Assembly: GCF_003432485.1 (NCBI RefSeq)
Contig: NZ_QVNQ01000013.1
Span: 147,056-211,055, forward strand
DNA: 64,000 bases
From: Actinomadura spongiicola
GTDB lineage: Bacteria; Actinomycetota; Actinomycetes; Streptosporangiales; Streptosporangiaceae
Direction: 5' to 3'
Shown piece by piece: positions 27,197 through 37,187 of this stretch. Numbering within the stretch: the stretch's first letter is position 1; the number at the start of each line of letters is the position of its first letter. The position numbers and the translations under genes are program-made. Below the pieces are notes generated by a model. The model was given only the letters and a program-made list of their open reading frames with translations. It ran no database searches and had not been told where the DNA came from.

Positions 27197-28216
27197 ATGG
27201 GGCCTGATCCGGCGGTGGCGGCGATACGTCTCGCGGTGAGACGTTGTCTGGCCGATCTGCCGCCGGGCGCGGTGGTGGTCGCTGCCTGTAGCGGCGGTGC
27301 CGACTCCCTGGCCTTGGCCGGTGCGCTGGCCTTCGAGGCGCCCAGAGCGGGGCTGAGAGCCGCTGGTGTCACGATCGACCACGGCCTCCAGGACGGCTCC
27401 GAGGAACGTGCCGACGCGGTGGTCCGGATCATGGCGGATCTGGGCCTCGATCCGTCCGGGTCGATCGCTGTCACCGTGGACGGGCCGGGTGGTCCGGAGA
27501 ACGCGGCCCGTGACGCTCGCTACAGCGCGCTCGACGACGCCGCCCACCGTCTGGGTGCGGCGGCCGTCCTGCTTGGGCACACGCGTGACGACCAGGCCGA
27601 AACAGTTCTCCTGGGGTTGGCGCGAGGTTCCGGGGCCCGATCCCTGGCTGGTATGCCGCCGGTGTTTCGCCGCCCGTCCGTCACTGGCGAAGCAAACCAG
27701 GGGGTTCTTTATCTGAGGCCACTGCTGGAACTCGACCGTGGCACTACGCGCAGGGCGTGTGAGGCGATGGGCCTTGAACCCTGGGACGATCCGCACAACG
27801 TCGATCCCTCCTACGCGCGTGTGCGGGTACGGCAGGAGGCCCTGCCCGCCCTGGAGAAGACCCTCGGCCCCGGAGTGACCGAGGCACTGGCACGGACGGC
27901 CAGAATGCTGCGCGACGACGCGGACGCCCTGGACGAACTCGCCGCGCACGCCTACACCGACCTTGACGCCCCCGAAGAGGGCTACGGCGCTGCCGTCCGT
28001 CTGGACGGCCTCGCGGACCTGCCCCGAGCCGTCCGCACCCGGGTATTGCGGATGGCGGCGATAACGGCCGGCAGCCCACCCGGTACGCTCGCGGCGGTCC
28101 ATGTCGAGGCGGTGGATCGCCTGGTCACGGCCTGGCACGGCCAGCGGCACGTGGATCTGCCCGGGGGGCTTCGAGCCGTCCGACGGTATGGGAAGCTGCT
28201 GTTCGGCCCGGTTTGA
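27197..28216 (+). CDS. tilS: tRNA(Ile)-lysidine synthetase
   Basis: 339 residues. TilS attaches lysine to C34 of tRNA-Ile(CAU), changing both its decoding and its charging. The PP-loop ATP motif SGGADS is at about residues 32-37 and is followed by VTIDHGLQDGSEERAD. LLGHTRDDQAETVLLGLARG and the ARDARYSAL region match the N-terminal synthetase domain. The C-terminal tRNA-binding part is short, as usual in actinomycetes. Start ATG 27197, with no strong ribosome site. It precedes hpt by 127 bases, the widespread tilS-hpt-ftsH order. Confidence 0.93.
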   Translation: MGPDPAVAAIRLAVRRCLADLPPGAVVVAACSGGADSLALAGALAFEAPRAGLRAAGVTIDHGLQDGSEERADAVVRIMADLGLDPSGSIAVTVDGPGGPENAARDARYSALDDAAHRLGAAAVLLGHTRDDQAETVLLGLARGSGARSLAGMPPVFRRPSVTGEANQGVLYLRPLLELDRGTTRRACEAMGLEPWDDPHNVDPSYARVRVRQEALPALEKTLGPGVTEALARTARMLRDDADALDELAAHAYTDLDAPEEGYGAAVRLDGLADLPRAVRTRVLRMAAITAGSPPGTLAAVHVEAVDRLVTAWHGQRHVDLPGGLRAVRRYGKLLFGPV

Positions 28217-28343
28217 CATCGCGCCGTGGGCGAATCGTTACACGACCGTCTCGCGGCGCGCCCGCCGCGTGAACCGCGAGAACGGCACGCGGTGATGTCC
28301 GTCCCACCAGGACGGGCGAGGTCTGAGCGATGAGGGTGGGATT

Positions 28344-28925
28344 GTGGACGAGAAGGACCTGGGCACTGACCTGGCGAAGGTGCTCATACCGGAGGACGAC
28401 CTCCAGGCCAAGGTGCAGGAGCTCGCCGGGCAGATCGACGCCGACTACGCGGGCAGGGACCTGCTTCTCGTCGGCGTCCTCAAGGGCGCCGTCATGATCA
28501 TGGCGGATCTGGCGCGTGCCCTGCATTCGCCCGCCTCGATGGACTGGATGGCGGTCTCGTCCTACGGCTCGGGGACGAAATCGTCCGGTGTCGTGCGCAT
28601 TCTCAAGGACCTCGACACGGACATCCTCGACCGGCACGTTCTGATCGTGGAGGACATCGTCGACTCCGGTCTGACCCTGTCGTGGCTGGTGAGCAACCTG
28701 CGCTCGCGTGGTCCGGCCTCGCTGGAGGTCTGTGCGCTGCTGCGCAAGCCCGAAGCGGTCAAGACCGACGTGGACGTCAGATACATCGGGTTCGACATTC
28801 CGAACGAGTTCGTCATCGGGTACGGGCTCGACTATTCGGAGAAGTACAGGAACCTGCCGTTCGTCGGTACGCTCGCCCCGCACGTGTACGCCGGTGGTGG
28901 GGGCGAAGGCGCGAGCGGGGCCTGA
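28344..28925 (+). CDS. hpt: Hypoxanthine phosphoribosyltransferase
   Basis: 193 residues. A purine salvage enzyme converting hypoxanthine or guanine plus PRPP to IMP or GMP. The PRPP-binding loop is VLIVEDIVDSGLTL (about 99-112), with the upstream LLVGVLKGAVMIMADLARAL flexible loop and the SYGSGTKSSG segment. The C-terminal FDIPNEFVIGYGLDYSEKYR is the purine-binding end. The GTG start follows GAGGGTGGGA. Position between tilS and ftsH is conserved. Confidence 0.94.
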   Translation: MDEKDLGTDLAKVLIPEDDLQAKVQELAGQIDADYAGRDLLLVGVLKGAVMIMADLARALHSPASMDWMAVSSYGSGTKSSGVVRILKDLDTDILDRHVLIVEDIVDSGLTLSWLVSNLRSRGPASLEVCALLRKPEAVKTDVDVRYIGFDIPNEFVIGYGLDYSEKYRNLPFVGTLAPHVYAGGGGEGASGA

Positions 28926-29311
28926 CCAGGCTGATCGACGCGGCGTCCGGCGCCGCCGCCGCGGTGTGGCCGAGCGCCTATGGACGGGCCTCCGGGCGAT
29001 CCTGTGGAACGGGCTCAGGGAACAAGCGCCCGTGACGAATCGTTGCAAAGGTCGTTGACGGGTATATGCATGGGATGCACGAGAACAGCGCAGGCTGCGT
29101 CGTCCGCATCCCGCGGTGTACCGTCGGTGTCCCGGACCCTCGGGTCGGGGAGCCACACCAGGGAAGCCGCCACGGCGGATCCGGCGCCCCGGGCGACGGG
29201 CCGTCCGTGGGACGCATTGTTGGTCGCCCCGGCGTTCGTCCCCCGGGACGGGCGAGCATCGCACACAGACGTTGGTCAGGAGGGACGGGCCCCGGAGGGG
29301 TAACCGGATAA
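28926..29311. other. Intergenic region upstream of ftsH
   Basis: About 385 bases without a gene. It should hold the ftsH promoter; no hairpin or operator stands out. Confidence 0.4.
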
Positions 29312-31315
<2,004 letters not shown>

Positions 31316-31320
31316 CCGCG

Positions 31321-32064
31321 TTGGCCGATTTCCAGCATGAAGCGCCGCCGACGCAGGGGAAGTCGGGGGGCGGGTCACCGTTCCCCGACGGCCCGTCCGC
31401 CGACGCCGCGCGGAACCGGTGGTCCACGGACGAGGCCGCCCGCGACGCGGGCCGAGCGTTCGTCGAGGGCGAGGAGCCGATCCTTCAGGAGCCGCCCGGG
31501 TTCGACCACGCTCGGATCGAGAAGGCGGTCCGCGAGATCCTGATCGGGATCGGGGAGGACCCTGACCGTGACGGGCTCCGTGACACCCCGGCCAGGGTGG
31601 CCCGCGCGTACGCCGAGCAGTTCGCCGGTCTGAGGCAGACGCCGGAGGACGCGCTGACGACGGTGTTCGACGCCGACCACGAAGAGATGGTCCTGGTGAA
31701 GGACATCGAGGTGTACTCCGTCTGCGAGCACCACCTCGTCCCGTTCCACGGGGTGGCCCACGTGGGCTACACGCCGAACAAGAAGGGGCAGATCACCGGG
31801 CTGTCGAAGCTGGCCCGGCTGGTGGACGTGTACGCGCGCCGTCCGCAGGTTCAGGAGCGGATGACCAGCCAGGTCGCCGACGCCCTGATGAAGGTGCTGG
31901 AGCCCCGCGGTGTGATCGTGGTGATCGAGGCGGAGCATCTGTGCATGACGATGCGGGGTGTGCGCAAGCCCGGCGCGAAGACCGTGACGTCGGCGGTCCG
32001 CGGCGACTTCCGTGATCATGCGGAGACCCGGGCCGAGGCGATGAGCCTGATTCTCGGGCGCTAG
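31321..32064 (+). CDS. folE: GTP cyclohydrolase I
   Basis: 247 residues. It catalyses the first step of folate synthesis, GTP to dihydroneopterin triphosphate. The zinc ligands are Cys135 and His138 in SVCEHHLVPFHG and Cys208 in HLCMTMRG. The GTP-binding GLSKLARLVDVYARRPQVQE is complete. An N-terminal extension of about 50 residues, rich in charge, precedes the core starting at RIEKAVREILIGIGEDPDRD. The TTG start at 31321 is five bases after the ftsH stop, so the two genes are co-transcribed; a later in-frame start cannot be ruled out. Confidence 0.93.
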   Translation: MADFQHEAPPTQGKSGGGSPFPDGPSADAARNRWSTDEAARDAGRAFVEGEEPILQEPPGFDHARIEKAVREILIGIGEDPDRDGLRDTPARVARAYAEQFAGLRQTPEDALTTVFDADHEEMVLVKDIEVYSVCEHHLVPFHGVAHVGYTPNKKGQITGLSKLARLVDVYARRPQVQERMTSQVADALMKVLEPRGVIVVIEAEHLCMTMRGVRKPGAKTVTSAVRGDFRDHAETRAEAMSLILGR

Positions 32065-32101
32065 CGTCGGTCCGCCCTGCCCCAGGGACCCCGACCGTGT
32101 C

Positions 32102-32132
32102 AACGGGCCTCAGCGTGCCGCTGAGGCCCGTT
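32102..32132 (+). terminator. Terminator after folE
   Basis: A 14-bp perfect stem, AACGGGCCTCAGCG (32102-32115) with CGCTGAGGCCCGTT (32119-32132), and loop TGC. The remaining 320 bases to folP show nothing else. Confidence 0.85.
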
Positions 32133-32453
32133 CTGCTGTCGATGGGCCGCAGGGGGGGTCGGGCCTTCGGGCCGGCCGCGCGGGGGCCGCCCTCCGCCTG
32201 CGCGGGCCGGACGGCGGCGCCCGGCGCACGGACCCGGTCCTACCGGACGGTGATCTCCGTGGGGGTCGGCCAGGCCCCGGCGACGTCCAGGTGACGCGAC
32301 GTTGACGCGCTGTGTTCGTGGCCGGGCGATTCGGTGGCCTGGTGACCCGGGAGCACGCGGTCAGGGGACGTCGTCGCAGGTCGCGGGGCGGGGCGATGAG
32401 GCGGTGAGGGCGTCGCTCCGGCCGAGCGCGGGCAAGGCATAGGCTTGGGTGTC

Positions 32454-33377
32454 ATGACCATTGCCACCGTTCCGGGGCTGCCTGAGCCAGGGCGTTGCCT
32501 TGTCATGGGCGTGGTCAACGTGACCCCCGATTCGTTCTCTGACGGCGGCGCCTGGTTCGACCCGGAGAAGGCCATCCGGCATGGGCTGGACCTCGTCGCG
32601 GAGGGCGCCGACATCGTGGACGTGGGCGGCGAGTCCACACGCCCCGGCGCTCAGCGTGTGTCGAAGGACGAGGAGCTGCGTCGCGTCGTTCCGGTCATAG
32701 AGGCGCTCGTCGAAAGGGGCGTCCCGGTCAGTGTCGACACCATGCGCGCCGAGGTGGCGGAGGCCGCCGTCGGTGTGGGCGCCCGGCTGGTGAACGACGT
32801 CAGCGGCGGCCTCGCCGATCCGGACATGCCGCGGGTGGTCGCCGCCGCCGGTGTCCCGTACGTCGTCATGCACTGGCGTGGTCACAGTCACGACATGCAG
32901 ACCCGCGCCATCTACACGGACGTGGTGCGGGAGGTGCGGGACGAGCTCCTGCGCCGGGTCGACGCCGTACTGGGCGAAGGCGTCGACCCGTCGATGGTGG
33001 TGCTCGACCCCGGTCTGGGTTTCGCGAAGAACCCCGAGAAGCCGCACAACTGGTCGCTGCTGGCGCACGTGGACGCCTTCACGGGCCTTGGATATCCCGT
33101 CATCGTCGGTGCGTCTCGCAAGGGGTTCCTGACCAGGCTTCTGGCGGAACCCGACGGGACCCGCCGACCGTTCCTCGAATGCGACGACGCCACCGTCGCC
33201 ATCACCGCGCTGGTCGCCGCGGCCGGTGCCTGGTGTGTGCGGGTCCACCGCGTCCGCCCGAACGCGGACGCCGTGCGCGTGGCCGCCGCCGTCCGCGCGG
33301 CCCGTCCCGTCACCGGGGACGACCCTGACACCGCCGTGACCCCCGACCACGCCGACCCCGGGAGTCGTCCACGATGA
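32454..33377 (+). CDS. folP: Dihydropteroate synthase
   Basis: 307 residues. It joins p-aminobenzoate to dihydropterin pyrophosphate; it is the sulfonamide target. It has the two signature loops, MGVVNVTPDSFSDGG and VGGESTRPGAQRV, then DPGLGFAKNPEKPHNW and SRKGFL at the pterin site. The ATG at 32454 is chosen over a TTG nine bases earlier because it starts the family's usual N-terminus. The C-terminal 30 residues after RVRPNADAVRVAAAV are a disordered acidic tail. Its stop overlaps the next gene by four bases. Confidence 0.94.
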   Translation: MTIATVPGLPEPGRCLVMGVVNVTPDSFSDGGAWFDPEKAIRHGLDLVAEGADIVDVGGESTRPGAQRVSKDEELRRVVPVIEALVERGVPVSVDTMRAEVAEAAVGVGARLVNDVSGGLADPDMPRVVAAAGVPYVVMHWRGHSHDMQTRAIYTDVVREVRDELLRRVDAVLGEGVDPSMVVLDPGLGFAKNPEKPHNWSLLAHVDAFTGLGYPVIVGASRKGFLTRLLAEPDGTRRPFLECDDATVAITALVAAAGAWCVRVHRVRPNADAVRVAAAVRAARPVTGDDPDTAVTPDHADPGSRPR

Positions 33378-33811
33378 GCCGTGCCGTGAACCGCGCCGAC
33401 GTGGACGAGGTCCACGCCGAGTTCTACGCGGCCTTCGAGGAAGGCGACCTGGACCGCATGTCCGACGTGTGGGCGGACGGTCCCTACGCCGACGGGGTCT
33501 CCTGCGTGCACCCCGGGTGGACGATGCTGCGCGGACGCCAGGAAGTGCTGCGTTCCTGGGCGCTCATCATGGCCAACACGACCTACATCCAGTTCGTGCT
33601 GACCGACGTCGAGACCGACGTCTACGGCGATCACGCGGTGGTGACGTGCAAGGAGAACGTCCTCACCGCCGACGAGGACACCGAGGCCGGGTTCCTCGCC
33701 GGAGGAAGCATCGTGGCCACGAACGTGTTCGTACGGGCGGACGGCGAGTGGAGGCTTCTGCTCCACCACGGTTCCCCCGTCCTCAACGTCGCGGATGCGG
33801 AGGAAGAATGA
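33374..33811 (+). CDS. NTF2/SnoaL-like protein in the folate operon
   Basis: 145 residues with the alpha+beta cone fold pattern: FYAAFEEGDLDRMSDVWADG, VHPGWTMLRGRQEVLRSWAL, ending EWRLLLHHGSPVLN. Such folds are small enzymes or binding proteins; nothing here shows which. It is translationally coupled to folP and folB by ATGA overlaps. It may serve pterin chemistry, perhaps the dephosphorylation step for which no gene is seen, but that is only inference from position. Confidence 0.8.
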   Translation: MSRAVNRADVDEVHAEFYAAFEEGDLDRMSDVWADGPYADGVSCVHPGWTMLRGRQEVLRSWALIMANTTYIQFVLTDVETDVYGDHAVVTCKENVLTADEDTEAGFLAGGSIVATNVFVRADGEWRLLLHHGSPVLNVADAEEE

Positions 33812-34173
33812 CTCTCGACCGCATCGAACTGCGCGGCCTGCGGGCGCGGGGCCGGCACGGATGCCTACCCGCGGAACGCGAACTGGGGCAGGAGTTCGTG
33901 GTGGACGCCGTACTGGGCCTCGACACCCGCCCCGCCGCAGCCGGGGACGACCTCTCGCGTACCGTCGACTACGGGACACTCGCCGGTCGTCTGGTCGCCG
34001 TCATCGAGGGAGAGCCCGTCAACCTCCTCGAAACACTGGCCGACCGGCTGGCGAAGAAGTGTCTGGAGGACGGGGCGGTGTCCGAAGTCGAGATCACCGT
34101 CCACAAGCCGAACGCCCCTGTGCCGCACCCCTTCACGGACATCGCCGTGAAGATCAGGAGGAGTCGCCCATGA
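33808..34173 (+). CDS. folB: Dihydroneopterin aldolase
   Basis: 121 residues, standard length. It converts dihydroneopterin to hydroxymethyl-dihydropterin. IELRGLRARGRHGCLPAERE, the glutamate-containing VDYGTLAGRLVAVIEGEPVN, LLETLADRLAKKCLED and the VHKPNAPVPHPFTDIAVKIR end are typical. Start ATG 33808 overlaps the previous stop and has GGAGGAAG upstream; the frame also stays open further left but that is inside the NTF2-like gene. Confidence 0.94.
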   Translation: MTLDRIELRGLRARGRHGCLPAERELGQEFVVDAVLGLDTRPAAAGDDLSRTVDYGTLAGRLVAVIEGEPVNLLETLADRLAKKCLEDGAVSEVEITVHKPNAPVPHPFTDIAVKIRRSRP

Positions 34174-34757
34174 CAGCGTCCGACCGCATGCCCGACCGCA
34201 CCGCCACCGGTGGACACATGCTGGTCGAGCACCGCGTCGTCTTCTCGATCGGCAGCAACCTCGGAGACCGGCTGGACAACATCCAGGAAGCGGTGGACGC
34301 GCTGTTCGACGCTCCCGGGCTGCACTTCGTGGCGTTCTCCCCCGTCTACGAGACCGCGCCCTACGCCCCGCCCGGGGAGACCATCCCCGAACAGGGCGAC
34401 TTCCTCAACATCGTGCTCATCGCCGACACGCGACTGCCACCGGAGAACCTTCTGGAACGCGTCCTGAACATCGAGAACTCGCTGCGTCGGGAACGCCGCG
34501 TTCGTTGGGGGCCGCGCACCCTCGACATCGACATCGTCGCCTTCGGGGACATCTCGTCCGACGACCCCGATCTCACGCTTCCGCACCCCCGCGCGCACGA
34601 GCGCGCGTTCGTGCTCGTGCCGTGGGCGGACATCGAGCCCGACGTCCTGCTTCCGGGGCACGGCCGTGTCGGTGACCTCGCCCAGGCCAAACAGTCGGAG
34701 GGCGGCCCGTCGGCCGTGCGCCGCCGCGAGGACCTCGCTCTCCAGCAGCCTGCATGA
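34170..34757 (+). CDS. folK: 2-amino-4-hydroxy-6-hydroxymethyldihydropteridine pyrophosphokinase
   Basis: 195 residues. It transfers pyrophosphate from ATP to hydroxymethyl-dihydropterin, giving the FolP substrate. The N-terminal SIGSNLGDRLDNIQEAVDAL, the middle VYETAPYAPPGETIPEQGDF and RRVRWGPRTLDIDIVAFGD (pterin/ATP-binding) are clear. ATG 34170 overlaps the folB stop and follows AGGAGGAG. The 30-residue N-terminal stretch before VVFSIGSN is longer than in enterobacterial FolK. Confidence 0.94.
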   Translation: MTASDRMPDRTATGGHMLVEHRVVFSIGSNLGDRLDNIQEAVDALFDAPGLHFVAFSPVYETAPYAPPGETIPEQGDFLNIVLIADTRLPPENLLERVLNIENSLRRERRVRWGPRTLDIDIVAFGDISSDDPDLTLPHPRAHERAFVLVPWADIEPDVLLPGHGRVGDLAQAKQSEGGPSAVRRREDLALQQPA

Positions 34758-35263
34758 AACCGTCCCGCCCGCTCTTCCTCATCGCCCTCGTCGTCGTCAT
34801 CGCAGTGATCACCTGGGCGGTGCTGCGTTCCGCCTACCTGTCGCTGCCGCCGCTTCCGTGGACGGCGGTCCCGACGTTGCTGCTGCTGGCCCTCGGTGAG
34901 GGGTTCACCGGCCTGAACGTGCTGCGCCGCCTCCGCCACAGGCCCGGCCCCGGACGCGCGCAGGACGCGCACCGCAAACCGGCGCCGAAGCCGCTGGATC
35001 CGATGGCTGTGGCGCGGCTCGCCGCCCTGGGCAAGGCCAGCGCGCACTCCGCCGCGGTCATCGCGGGCATCTTCGCCGGGTTCGCCGCCAGCCTCGTCTC
35101 GTCGCTCGACAAGCCGACCCCCCGGTACGACTTCTTCGTCAGCGGCGGTACGTTCCTCGCCGCGGCCGTCCTGGTCGCCGCCGCGTTGCTCCTGGAGTAC
35201 GCGTGCCGCGTCCCCAAGGGCCCGGACGAGGAGGAACGCGACCGCGGCGCGTCCCGCGCCTGA
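34754..35263 (+). CDS. DUF3180 membrane protein
   Basis: 169 residues with four membrane helices (about 5-24, 33-52, 94-112 and 121-145), a basic cytoplasmic loop between helices 2 and 3 and a charged tail. DUF3180 proteins typically follow folK in actinobacteria; the function is not known. Coupled to folK by an ATGA overlap and last gene of the fol operon. Confidence 0.86.
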   Translation: MKPSRPLFLIALVVVIAVITWAVLRSAYLSLPPLPWTAVPTLLLLALGEGFTGLNVLRRLRHRPGPGRAQDAHRKPAPKPLDPMAVARLAALGKASAHSAAVIAGIFAGFAASLVSSLDKPTPRYDFFVSGGTFLAAAVLVAAALLLEYACRVPKGPDEEERDRGASRA

Positions 35264-35280
35264 CCCGCCAGGGGCGGGTC
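35262..35280. terminator. Bidirectional terminator between the fol operon and nuoD-like gene
   Basis: GACCCGCC (35262-35269) pairs with GGCGGGTC (35273-35280) around a 3-base loop, in the 27-base gap between two converging genes. Confidence 0.6.
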
Positions 35281-35290
35281 GTCGCCAATG

Positions 35291-36439
35291 TCACTTGTCG
35301 ATGTCGCCGACCACGAAGAACATCGAACCGAGGATGGCGATCATGTCGGCGACGAGGTTGCCGGGAAGCAGCTCCTTCAGAACCTGGATGTTGTTGAAGG
35401 ACGCGGACCGCAGCTTCAGGCGCCATGGAGTCTTCTCACCGCGCGACACCAGGTAGTAGCCGTTGATGCCGAGAGGGTTCTCCGTCCAGGCGTAGGTGTG
35501 CCCCTCCGGAACCTTCAGGACCTTGGGGAGCCGCTGGTTGATGGGACCTGGCGGCAGCTCGGCCAGGCGGTCGAGGCAGGCGTCGGCCAGGTCGAGGGAC
35601 GCGTGCACCTGGTCGAGGAGGCACTCGAACCGGGCCAGACAGTCGCCCTCGGTACGGGTGACCACACGGACGTCGAGATCCCCATAGGCGAGGTACGGTT
35701 CGTCGCGGCGAAGGTCGAAATCCAGACCGGACGCGCGTGCGATGGGCCCCGACACCCCGTACTGAAGGATCTGTTCCTGGGTGAGGACCCCGACGCCTCT
35801 CGTCCGGGCACGGAAGATCTCGTTGCCCATGATGAGGTCGTCGATGTCGCCCATACGGGCACGGACCTCGGACACGGCCTTCCGCGCACGCGCCGTCCAA
35901 CCAGCGGGCAGTTCCTCCTTCAGCCCACCGACCCGGTTGAACATGTAGTGCATGCGTCCACCGGAGATCTCCTCCATCACCCGCTGCAACGCCTCCCGTT
36001 CACGGAACGCGTAGAAGATGGGAGTGATGGCGCCGACCTCCAGCGGATACGAGCCGAGGAACATCAGATGGTTGAGGACGCGGTTGAGTTCGGCCAGCAG
36101 CGTCCTCGCCCATACGGCGCGGACCGGGACCTCCATGCCCAGCATCCGTTCGGCGGCGAGCACGACGCCGAGTTCGCTGGAGAACGCCGACAGCCAGTCG
36201 TGCCGGTTGGCCAGCACGATGATCTGCCGGAAGTCCCGGACCTCGAAGAGCTTCTCCGCTCCCCGGTGCATGTAGCCGATGATGGGTTCCGCCGCCGAGA
36301 TGCGTTCGCCGTCCAACGTCAGCCGCAGCCGGAGCACCCCGTGCGTGGACGGGTGCTGGGGGCCGATGTTCAGGGTCATGTCCTCGGTGGCGAGCTCCTT
36401 GGCGCCCGCACCGATTCCGACGATCCGTTCGGTGGTCAT
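35291..36439 (-). CDS. Orphan NuoD-like NADH-quinone oxidoreductase subunit
   Basis: 382 residues, homologous to the 49-kDa/NuoD subunit of complex I: NIGPQHPSTHGVLRLRLTLD, IGYMHRGAEKLFEVRDFRQI, RVLNHLMFLGSYPLEVGA and the C-terminal GSMFFVVGDIDK are all conserved. The quinone-site histidine (PSTHG) is present. No other nuo gene is in the window, so this is a stand-alone paralogue as known in Streptomyces. It might work with the main complex or with another partner. ATG at 36439 follows GGTGGAGA. Confidence 0.9.
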   Translation of the reverse strand: MTTERIVGIGAGAKELATEDMTLNIGPQHPSTHGVLRLRLTLDGERISAAEPIIGYMHRGAEKLFEVRDFRQIIVLANRHDWLSAFSSELGVVLAAERMLGMEVPVRAVWARTLLAELNRVLNHLMFLGSYPLEVGAITPIFYAFREREALQRVMEEISGGRMHYMFNRVGGLKEELPAGWTARARKAVSEVRARMGDIDDLIMGNEIFRARTRGVGVLTQEQILQYGVSGPIARASGLDFDLRRDEPYLAYGDLDVRVVTRTEGDCLARFECLLDQVHASLDLADACLDRLAELPPGPINQRLPKVLKVPEGHTYAWTENPLGINGYYLVSRGEKTPWRLKLRSASFNNIQVLKELLPGNLVADMIAILGSMFFVVGDIDK

Positions 36440-36524
36440 GGTCGCGTCTCCACCCGCTCGGGTCAGTACTTCATGGTCCCATGGCGGGCGCCGCTCGTTA
36501 TCCGATTGACTGGTGGGGATGAAC

Positions 36525-37187
36525 GTGAGTCATGACGGACCGCCATACGACCCCGCAGCGGGGCCCCAACCCCACGGCCATGGGGGGCGACCGCCGGGCT
36601 TCTCCGCTCAGGGCCCAGCACCGGCACCTTACCCACCGGACCATCGGCAGCCACCCGCGCAGTCCCTGTACCAGGCGGACCAGGCGTTGTACCAGGCGGA
36701 CCAGGCGTTCACGGCCGGTGACGGCCTTGCATGGTCGCCGATCTCGAAACGCCATGCGTGGCACAGGCTGCTCACCGCCGTTCTGTGGGCGCTTCCGGTC
36801 GGTGGCGTGGGCGCGTTCTTCGTATGGATGAACGGTGGCTTGATTCCTACCGTCATGTGGATCGCGGCCGTGGTGTCGGGTGTCGTCCTCATCTGGCTGA
36901 TGGCCGAACTGGATCGACGGGCGTACGGCTACGCGGAGCGTGCGGACGACCTCATCGTCACCCACGGGGTTCTCGTGAAACGGCTCATCGTCGTGCCGTA
37001 CGGGCGGATGCAGTTCGTGGACGTGACGGCGGGGCTGCTGGAGCGATGGATGGGCATCGCCACCGTCCGGATGCACACCGCGGCGGCGGCCACGGACGCC
37101 ACCATTCCCGGTCTACCGGCCGCTGAGGCGTCCCGTCTCCGCGACCGCCTCGCCCGGAAAGGCGAGGAACGGAGCATGGGACTGTGA
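36525..37187 (+). CDS. Bacterial PH-domain membrane protein (first of pair)
   Basis: 220 residues. A proline-rich N-terminus (about 1-60) contains an exact tandem duplication coding YQADQAL/YQADQAF (21 bp at 36668-36709). Two membrane helices follow (about 92-110 and 115-132), then a bPH_2 (DUF304) domain starting YAERADDLIVTHGVLVKRL with VVPYGRMQFVDVTAGLLERW. I prefer the GTG at 36525 because GGTGGGG is six bases before it; GTG 36513 and ATG 36519 overlap that site. Coupled to the next gene by a GTGA overlap. Confidence 0.85.
   Translation: MSHDGPPYDPAAGPQPHGHGGRPPGFSAQGPAPAPYPPDHRQPPAQSLYQADQALYQADQAFTAGDGLAWSPISKRHAWHRLLTAVLWALPVGGVGAFFVWMNGGLIPTVMWIAAVVSGVVLIWLMAELDRRAYGYAERADDLIVTHGVLVKRLIVVPYGRMQFVDVTAGLLERWMGIATVRMHTAAAATDATIPGLPAAEASRLRDRLARKGEERSMGL

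Noticed and set aside
28249..28281. TCTCGCGG...CCGCGAGA hairpin after tilS
   Set aside because: Only 8 bp with a 17-base loop in GC-rich DNA; too weak to call a terminator.
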